This document shows positions 5,445 to 11,773 of a stretch of DNA of 11,773 nucleotides, piece by piece. The DNA is taken from NCBI GenBank assembly GCA_046566095.1, contig JBKHXI010000236.1, positions 1 through 11,773 on the forward strand. The letters run 5' to 3'. The notes beneath the pieces are model-generated. The model searched no databases. It was not told the DNA's origin and worked only from the letters and a program-made list of their open reading frames with translations. Source of the DNA: CAMPJU01 sp046566095. GTDB lineage: Bacteria > Pseudomonadota > Gammaproteobacteria > Xanthomonadales > Xanthomonadaceae. The translations under genes were made by a program, and so were the position numbers. Numbering within the stretch: position 1 is the stretch's first letter; each line of letters starts with the position of its first letter.

Positions 5445-6239
5445 ATGCGCGTACTTGTCAGCAACGACGACGGCGTCGACGCCCCCGGCCTCCTGGCCCT
5501 CGCCGAGGGGCTGCGCAAGGCCGGCCACGAGGTGGCCGTGGTCGCCCCGCAGCGCGACCATTCCGGCGCCAGCAACTCCCTGACCCTGCACGCCCCGGTG
5601 CGGGTCGAGCGGCGCGACGAGCGCACCTGGTGCGTGCACGGCACCCCGACCGACTGCGTCCACGTCGCCCTGACCGGCCTGCTCGACCACGAGCCCGACA
5701 TCGTGGTGTCGGGCATCAACACCTGCGGCAACCTCGGCGACGACGTGATCTATTCGGGTACCGTGGCCGCGGCGATGGAAGGGCGCTTCCTCGGCCTGCC
5801 GGCGCTGGCGATGTCGCTGTGCACCGGCGAGGGCAGCGGCCGCAACTACGGCACCGCCGCGCGCGCCGCGGTGGAACTGGTGGCGCGCCTGGCCACCGAT
5901 CCGCTGCCGGCCGACACCATCCTCAACGTCAACGTGCCCGACCTGCCCTGGGACCGGGTGCGCGGCTTCGAGGTCACCCGGCTGGGCAACCGCCACCGCG
6001 CCGAGCCCTGCGTGCTGCAGGACGACCCGCGCGGCCGCCAGTGGTTCTGGATCGGCCCGGCCGGCCCGGAACAGGATGCCGGCGCCGGCACCGACTTCCA
6101 CGCGGTGCGCACCGGCAACATCTCGATCACCCCGATCCTGGTCGACCTGACCCGCTACCAGGCGCTCGACCAGGTGGCCAGCTGGGTCGGCGGCCTCGGC
6201 CGGGCCCTGGCCCGCGCCGGCGAGGGCCGGGCGGCATGA
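5445..6239 (+). CDS. surE: 5'/3'-nucleotidase SurE
   Basis: SurE is a metal-dependent phosphatase acting on nucleoside monophosphates and linked to stationary-phase survival. The 264-residue product begins with the family motif LVSNDDGVDAPG (the DD pair binds metal), then VVAPQRDHSGASNSLTL (conserved Ser/Asn ligand region), GTPTDCVHVAL, VVSGIN followed by NLGDDVIYSGTVAAAMEG (catalytic loop), and the late NISITPILVDLT segment. The usual AGP before NLGDD reads TCG here, a small local variation. About 10-15 residues more than E. coli SurE (253) are present, partly the Ala/Gly/Arg-rich C-terminus. It is the first gene of a four-gene operon; its TGA overlaps the pcm ATG (ATGA). Confidence 0.97.
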   Translation: MRVLVSNDDGVDAPGLLALAEGLRKAGHEVAVVAPQRDHSGASNSLTLHAPVRVERRDERTWCVHGTPTDCVHVALTGLLDHEPDIVVSGINTCGNLGDDVIYSGTVAAAMEGRFLGLPALAMSLCTGEGSGRNYGTAARAAVELVARLATDPLPADTILNVNVPDLPWDRVRGFEVTRLGNRHRAEPCVLQDDPRGRQWFWIGPAGPEQDAGAGTDFHAVRTGNISITPILVDLTRYQALDQVASWVGGLGRALARAGEGRAA

Positions 6240-6916
6240 CCCCGCGCCTGCGCCTGAAACCGGATGCGATCGGCATGGGCATGACCGGCCAGCGCGTACG
6301 CGACCGCCTGATCGAGCGCCTGCGCGAGAAGGGAATCGGCGACGAACGCGTGCTCAACGCGATCCGCACCGTTCCGCGCCACCTGTTCGTGGACGAGGCC
6401 CTGGCGGCGCGCGCCTACGAGGACAACGCGCTGCCGATCGGCCACGGCCAGACCATCTCGCAGCCCTGGGTGGTGGCGCGGATGACCGAGGCCCTGCTCG
6501 AAGACGCGATGCCGCGCAAGGTGCTGGAGATCGGCACCGGTTCCGGCTACCAGGCGGCGATCCTGGCGGCGCTGGGGCTGGAGGTCTACACCGTCGAGCG
6601 CATCGGCGAGCTGCTGCGGACCGCGCGCAAGCGTTTCCGCTCGCTGGGCCTGCAGGTGCGCAGCAGGCACGACGACGGCCGCATCGGCTGGCCGGAGGAA
6701 GCCCCCTACGACGCGATCATCGTCACCGCCGCCGCCCCGGCGCTGGTCGAGGCGCTGTCCGCGCAGCTGGCCGCGGGCGGGGTGCTGGTGGCGCCGGTCG
6801 GCGGCGCCGCCGGGCAGTCGCTGCTGCGCCTGCGCAAGCGCGCCGACGGCAGCCTGGAGCAGGACGAGCTGGCCCCGGTGGTGTTCGTGCCGCTGCTGTC
6901 GGGCATGGTCGACTGA
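6236..6916 (+). CDS. pcm: protein-L-isoaspartate O-methyltransferase
   Basis: PCMT methylates L-isoaspartyl residues in aged proteins using S-adenosylmethionine, starting their repair. The 226-residue product has TVPRHLFVDEALAARAYED, ALPIGHGQTISQPWVVARMTE (substrate side), the SAM-binding motif EIGTGSGYQ at residues 98-106, YTVER as the acidic motif II, and YDAIIVTAAAPALVEAL. E. coli Pcm is 208 residues; the extra length is at the N-terminus, and Met14 or Met16 are alternative starts. ATG 6236 is preferred because it gives an ATGA overlap with surE. The surE-pcm pairing is conserved across proteobacteria. The stop overlaps the next gene's start as TGATG. Confidence 0.96.
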   Translation: MTPRLRLKPDAIGMGMTGQRVRDRLIERLREKGIGDERVLNAIRTVPRHLFVDEALAARAYEDNALPIGHGQTISQPWVVARMTEALLEDAMPRKVLEIGTGSGYQAAILAALGLEVYTVERIGELLRTARKRFRSLGLQVRSRHDDGRIGWPEEAPYDAIIVTAAAPALVEALSAQLAAGGVLVAPVGGAAGQSLLRLRKRADGSLEQDELAPVVFVPLLSGMVD

Positions 6917-7500
6917 TGCGGCTGTTCGGGCCCCTGTACGAGCGCGCACTGGCGTGGGCGCGGCACCGGCACGCGCCGCGCTACCTGGCCGCGCTCAGCG
7001 CCACCGAGTCGGTGATCTTCCCGATCCCGCCGGACGTGATGCTGGCGCCGATGGCGCTGGCCCGGCCGCGCGCCTGGTGGCGGCTGGCGCTGCTGTGCAC
7101 GGTGGCCTCGGTGGTGGGCGGTGTGCTCGGCTACCTGCTCGGGCACTACGCGCTGGAGGCGATCTGGCCGTGGATGCTGACGATGGGCTGGGACGAGCCC
7201 TTCGAACGCATCCAGGCGCTGTTCGTGCGTTACGGCTTCTGGTTCGTGTTCCTGGCGGCGTTCACGCCGATCCCGTACAAGGTGTTCACCATCGCCTCGG
7301 GCGCCACCGGGGTGGCGATGCCGGCTTTCCTGCTGGGTTCGTTCATCGGCCGTGGTGCAAGGTTCTTCCTGGTGGCCGGCCTGGTGGCCTGGGGCGGCGA
7401 ACGGCTCGAGCGCACGCTGCGCCGCTACGTGGAGGCGCTCGGCTGGGCGATGGTGCTGGTGGTCGCGGCCGCCCTGGCCTGGATGGAGTTGCGTGGATGA
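6916..7500 (+). CDS. YqaA-type membrane protein (DedA/VTT family)
   Basis: A 194-residue integral membrane protein resembling the YqaA branch of the DedA/SNARE-associated (VTT) family. Hydrophobic segments lie at about residues 54-76, 103-125, 133-155 and 173-191, and a re-entrant segment with ESVIFPIPPDVML (about 32-44) is typical. The motif FTPIPYKVFTIASGATG and the following FIGRGARFFLVAGL, with Arg and Gly in the membrane, are hallmarks. Some DedA-family proteins carry lipid-carrier or flippase activity; the substrate of this branch is not something I can state. It overlaps pcm by one base and nlpD by four, so it is translated with them, suggesting an envelope role near NlpD. Confidence 0.9.
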   Translation: MRLFGPLYERALAWARHRHAPRYLAALSATESVIFPIPPDVMLAPMALARPRAWWRLALLCTVASVVGGVLGYLLGHYALEAIWPWMLTMGWDEPFERIQALFVRYGFWFVFLAAFTPIPYKVFTIASGATGVAMPAFLLGSFIGRGARFFLVAGLVAWGGERLERTLRRYVEALGWAMVLVVAAALAWMELRG

Positions 7501-8297
7501 GGATGGTACGGATGCTGGCGGCATTGCTGCTGGTGGCGTTGGCCGGCGCGCTGGCCGGCTGCGCCAAGACCCGGGTGATGCCCGAGGGCAGCTACGCGCG
7601 CCACGGCGCCGCCGTCTCCGCTCCCCGCTACGGCGCCACCACCATCGTGCAGCGCGGCGACACCCTGTACGGGATCGCCTTCCGCAACGGCCTGGACTTC
7701 CGCGACGTGGCCGCCTGGAACGGCATCGGGCCGCCGTACACGATCTATCCGGGCCAGCGCCTGCGGCTGTACCCGGAATCGGGGGCCGCCCGCCGACTGC
7801 CGCAGGGCGAGGGCGGACGCGCCGGCGCCGCGACGGCCGCGCGGCCCGCCCCGGCGCCGGCCAGGCCCGGCGTCGCCGACCGGCCGGCGGCCCCGGCCGC
7901 GGTGCCGTCCCCACCCGTGTCCAGCGGCCTGGCCTGGCGCTGGCCGGCCGACGGCGAGCTGGTCGGGCGCTTCGCCGCGGGCGACCCCACCCGCCAGGGC
8001 ATCGACATCGCCGGCAAGGCCGGCGACCCGGTGCGCGCGGCCGCCGACGGGGTGGTGGTCTACTCCGGTTCCGGCCTGGTCGGCTACGGCGAGCTGGTGA
8101 TCGTCAAGCATAACGAGGCCTGGCTGTCGGCCTACGGCCACAACCGCGCGCGCAAGGTCAACGAGGGCCAGCTGGTCAAGGCCGGGCAGCAGATCGCCGA
8201 GATGGGCCGCAGCGGCGCGGCGCGCGACATGCTGCATTTCGAGATCCGTTACAACGGCAAGCCGGTGGATCCGCTGCTGCACCTGCCGCGGCGCTAG
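7497..8297 (+). CDS. nlpD: NlpD-like LysM/LytM lipoprotein, amidase activator
   Basis: NlpD proteins are outer-membrane lipoproteins that activate the amidase AmiC during daughter-cell separation. The 266-residue product has a signal peptide with lipobox LAGC (Cys22), a LysM domain for peptidoglycan binding (about 49-93, from TTIVQRGDTLYGIA to GQRLRLYP), an Ala/Pro/Arg linker (about 95-140) and a C-terminal LytM/M23 domain (about 145-264). Two of the usual zinc ligands are changed: QGIDIAG replaces HxGxD, and MLHFEIR lacks the first His of HxH, while YGHN remains. This is the expected degenerate, non-hydrolytic activator type. ATG 7497 overlaps the yqaA stop; a GTG or ATG a few codons later could also serve. 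In many gammaproteobacteria rpoS follows nlpD; here it does not. Confidence 0.94.
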   Translation: MRMVRMLAALLLVALAGALAGCAKTRVMPEGSYARHGAAVSAPRYGATTIVQRGDTLYGIAFRNGLDFRDVAAWNGIGPPYTIYPGQRLRLYPESGAARRLPQGEGGRAGAATAARPAPAPARPGVADRPAAPAAVPSPPVSSGLAWRWPADGELVGRFAAGDPTRQGIDIAGKAGDPVRAAADGVVVYSGSGLVGYGELVIVKHNEAWLSAYGHNRARKVNEGQLVKAGQQIAEMGRSGAARDMLHFEIRYNGKPVDPLLHLPRR

Positions 8298-8302
8298 ACA
8301 GT

Positions 8303-8325
8303 CCGCCGGGTCCCATTCCCGGCGG
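8303..8325 (+). terminator. stem-loop after nlpD, possible terminator
   Basis: CCGCCGGG (8303-8310) pairs perfectly with CCCGGCGG (8318-8325) across a 7-nt loop, five bases after the nlpD stop. No U-run follows (TACCGGGG), so classical intrinsic termination is uncertain; it could protect the 3' end or work with the palindrome downstream. Confidence 0.45.
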
Positions 8326-8354
8326 TACCGGGGGAAAGCCGTCGTCCTTGAGCC

Positions 8355-8418
8355 TGTCATCCTGAGCGAAGCGAAGGATCCGCTTGCAAGCGGATTCCTC
8401 ACTGCGTTCGGAATGACA
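8355..8418. repeat. REP-like palindrome (family A, copy 2) between convergent nlpD and DUF498 genes
   Basis: Arms 8355-8385 and 8388-8418 are 31-nt inverted copies with a 2-nt centre; about seven positions differ, mostly transitions. Each arm folds alone as a 5-bp stem with an 11-nt loop: ATCCT/AGGAT (8359-8363 with 8375-8379) and ATTCC/GGAAT (8394-8398 with 8410-8414). The left loop GAGCGAAGCGA differs from that of copy 1 by one base. Lying between two converging genes, it may act as a shared 3' structure for both transcripts. TCATCCTGAGCGAAGCGAAG-like repeats are, as I recall, found in many unrelated bacteria. Confidence 0.9.
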
Positions 8419-8435
8419 ACGGGGATGGCCGGGGA

Positions 8436-8813
8436 TCAGCGCCGGCCGAGGATCAGGGCCGCGACGACCTTGCGGCCCTCGCTGGCGAGAACGTGGAAGG
8501 TGCGCGCTGCGGCCGGGTTGGCCATCACCTCGATGCCGATGCCGCGCGACAGCGCGGCGGCCATCACCGCGGGTGGCGGGAACACCTGTCCGCCGCCGGT
8601 GCCCAGGACGATGACTTCCGGTTCCAGCGCCAGCAACGGCTCCAGGTCGCCAGGCGTCAGCGCGCCGGCGTCGGTCACCGGCCAGTCCTCGACCAGCGCC
8701 TCGGGCGCGATCACGAAGCTGCGCTCGATCCGCCGCTCGTTCACCAGCGCCACCGCGCCGTCGGCGCCGCGCAGGAAGTAGGTGTAATCGGGGCGTTCGA
8801 AACTCAATTGCAT
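8436..8813 (-). CDS. DUF498/Mth938-domain protein
   Basis: A 125-residue soluble protein of the Mth938-like (DUF498) family, the domain also found in the mitochondrial complex I assembly factor NDUFAF3; the bacterial function is unknown to me. Visible are the N-terminal MQLSFERPDYTYFLRG, ERRIERSFVIAPEALVEDWPV, a central VIVLGTGGGQVFPP (the family's Gly-rich LGTG turn), and the GIGIEVMANPAAARTFHVLASEGRKVVAALIL stretch with the conserved T/N-A-A-TY-like region. GGAG lies 7 bases before ATG 8813, a good ribosome site. It follows yhbY by 29 bases on the same strand and is probably cotranscribed. Confidence 0.9.
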   Translation of the reverse strand: MQLSFERPDYTYFLRGADGAVALVNERRIERSFVIAPEALVEDWPVTDAGALTPGDLEPLLALEPEVIVLGTGGGQVFPPPAVMAAALSRGIGIEVMANPAAARTFHVLASEGRKVVAALILGRR

Positions 8814-8842
8814 GGTTCGGCTCCGCGCGTTCGCGCCCGGCC

Positions 8843-9160
8843 TCAGGCCCGCGGCAGCACGATCCGGCGCTTGTCCCGGGACGGACGGTACAGCACCGCG
8901 GTATGCCCGATCCGCTGGATCAGGGCGGCGGCGGTACGCGCGGCCAGTTCGCCGATCATGGCGTCGCGGACCTCGCGCTCGGCGCCGGCGACCTTGACCT
9001 TGACCAGTTCGTGCTGCTCGAGCGCCGCGCCGACCTCGTTCACCAGCGCATCGCTGATGCCCTTGCCTCCCACCTGCAGCATCGCCTTCAGGTCGTGCGC
9101 CTGGCCGCGCAGGAATCGGGTCTGGGCGGCGGTGAGGACGGGCGGCGCGGGGGCGTTCAT
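8843..9160 (-). CDS. yhbY: YhbY, ribosome-associated CRM-domain RNA-binding protein
   Basis: YhbY is a small RNA-binding protein that associates with pre-50S ribosomal subunits. The 105-residue product (E. coli 97) is a single CRM domain with LTAAQTRFLRGQAHDLKAMLQVG, the GxxG loop as GGKG, ALEQHELVKVKVAG, and the C-terminal IGHTAVLYRPSRDKRRIVLP. The frame extends upstream to 9208, but ATG 9160 gives the family N-terminus. It is divergent from rlmE, with 62 bases between the two start codons; a yhbY-rlmE-ftsH cluster with yhbY opposed is the usual gammaproteobacterial layout and joins ribosome assembly functions. Confidence 0.95.
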   Translation of the reverse strand: MNAPAPPVLTAAQTRFLRGQAHDLKAMLQVGGKGISDALVNEVGAALEQHELVKVKVAGAEREVRDAMIGELAARTAAALIQRIGHTAVLYRPSRDKRRIVLPRA

Positions 9161-9186
9161 GGGTCGGGCGGGGCGAGCGGGGCCGC

Positions 9187-9192
9187 AGGGTA
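9187..9192 (-). promoter_or_regulatory. candidate -10 box for yhbY-DUF498
   Basis: Minus-strand TACCCT, 26 bases before the yhbY ATG, overlaps by two bases the plus-strand TATCAT box of rlmE. It is the same hexamer seen before the smr gene. The consensus match is weak. Confidence 0.3.
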
Positions 9193-9196
9193 TCAT
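9191..9196 (+). promoter_or_regulatory. candidate -10 box for rlmE-ftsH
   Basis: TATCAT, 26 bases before the rlmE ATG, is the only AT-rich hexamer in the 62-base divergent gap. It shares its GGNTATCATGG context with the box before surE. No -35 was recognised. Its overlap with the minus-strand box means the two promoters could not be occupied together. Confidence 0.5.
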
Positions 9197-9222
9197 GGGT
9201 TCCCCCACCGCCCGGCCCGCCG

Positions 9223-9879
9223 ATGGCGTCGCGCAGCAAGTCCAGCCAGCGCTGGCTCAAGGAGCATTTCTCCGATCCGTACGTGAAAAAGGCGCAGGCC
9301 GAGGGCCTGCGTTCCCGGGCGGCCTACAAGCTCGAGGAAGTGGTCGAGCGCGACCGCCTGCTGCGGCCGGGAATGACCGTGGTCGACCTGGGCGCAGCCC
9401 CCGGCGGCTGGTCGCAGTGGGTGCGCCAGGCCCTGGATGCCCTGGCCCGGGGCCGCGACGAGCCCGGGCGGGTGATCGCGCTGGACATCCTGGAGATGCC
9501 GCCGCTGGCGGGCGTGGAGTTCCTTCATGGGGATTTCAGGGAGGATGCCGTCCTATCGCAGCTCGAAGCGATGCTCGGCGGCCGGCCGGTCGACCTTGTG
9601 TTGTCGGACATGGCCCCCAACAAGAGTGGCATGGACGCGGTCGACCAGCCGCGGATCATGCACCTGGCGGAGCTGGCGATGGACTTCGCCGACCGCCACC
9701 TGCGCACCGGCGGCGATTTCCTGATCAAGCTGTTCCAGGGCGCCGGCTTCGACGACTACGTGCGCGAACTGCGCCGCCGCTACGCGAAGGTGGCGATCCG
9801 CAAGCCCGCGGCCTCGCGCCGGCGCTCCCCGGAGGTCTACGCGCTGGCGCAGGGTAAACTGGCAGAACCCAGGCGGTAG
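9223..9879 (+). CDS. rlmE: 23S rRNA 2'-O-ribose U2552 methyltransferase RlmE (FtsJ/RrmJ)
   Basis: RlmE methylates U2552 in the A-loop of 23S rRNA on the large subunit late in assembly. The 218-residue product has the start RSKSSQRWLKEHFSDPYVKKAQ, RSRAAYKL, the SAM-binding motif DLGAAPGGWSQ (55-65), LSDMAPNKSG, FLIKLFQG and SRRRSPEVYALA. The catalytic tetrad K36-D130-K170-E205 is complete, matching E. coli K38-D124-K164-E199. It is slightly longer than E. coli RlmE (209) through a short segment around residues 73-82. It is followed after 51 bases by ftsH, with which it is usually cotranscribed. Confidence 0.97.
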   Translation: MASRSKSSQRWLKEHFSDPYVKKAQAEGLRSRAAYKLEEVVERDRLLRPGMTVVDLGAAPGGWSQWVRQALDALARGRDEPGRVIALDILEMPPLAGVEFLHGDFREDAVLSQLEAMLGGRPVDLVLSDMAPNKSGMDAVDQPRIMHLAELAMDFADRHLRTGGDFLIKLFQGAGFDDYVRELRRRYAKVAIRKPAASRRRSPEVYALAQGKLAEPRR

Positions 9880-9930
9880 CCGCAGCGCCGCCTTTCCCCC
9901 GATCGACGGGTCCAGCGAGGGCCCCGCAGC

Positions 9931-11773
<1,843 letters not shown>

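Noticed and set aside
3468..6101. An 877-codon minus-strand open frame over truD, smr and surE
   Set aside because: It is a composition artefact: low-complexity protein overlapping well-supported genes on both strands.
7960..8290. Active zinc endopeptidase domain in NlpD
   Set aside because: Key metal ligands (the His of HxGxD and the first His of HxH) are replaced, as in known non-catalytic activators.

Overview
The window looks like a chromosomal housekeeping segment from a high-GC gammaproteobacterium of the Xanthomonadaceae/Lysobacteraceae (Lysobacter, Luteimonas, Pseudoxanthomonas or a close relative). This rests on three things: very strong G/C preference at third codon positions, protein sequences that resemble the Xanthomonas versions as I remember them, and the gene order kdsA-eno-ftsB-ispD-ispF-truD / smr / surE-pcm-yqaA-nlpD / DUF498-yhbY / rlmE-ftsH. 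Genus cannot be decided from the sequence alone.

Layout. Positions 3-374 hold the end of kdsA (LPS Kdo synthesis), followed by eno (glycolysis), ftsB (divisome), ispD and ispF (MEP isoprenoid pathway) and truD (tRNA pseudouridine 13), all on the plus strand. A minus-strand Smr-domain gene (4637-5251) meets truD tail to tail. Divergent from it is a tight plus-strand operon surE-pcm-yqaA-nlpD (5445-8297), in which every junction is an ATGA or TGATG overlap: nucleotide/stationary-phase survival, protein repair, a membrane protein and a cell-wall amidase activator. A minus-strand pair (yhbY then a DUF498/Mth938 gene, 9160-8436) follows, divergent from rlmE (23S rRNA methylation) and ftsH (membrane AAA protease, cut by the window end). 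No stretch over 200 bases lacks a gene.

The less ordinary content is small repeats rather than a new gene system. (1) Two imperfect palindromes (378-460, 8355-8418) are paired REP-like hairpins of one family, and their stem differences are compensatory. (2) A GTAG-headed inverted REP pair (2916-2993) lies after ispD and supplies its stop codon. (3) Enolase carries an in-frame insertion of about 37 codons (918-1028) made of hairpins and a duplicated unit, with codon use unlike the rest of the gene. It looks like a palindromic element that has become protein-coding inside a glycolytic enzyme, and it is the best lead here. (4) ispF and the smr gene each have a TANNNT box exactly 6 nt before their ATG, the layout expected for leaderless mRNAs. 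I found no CRISPR array, tRNA, rRNA, transposase or phage gene.
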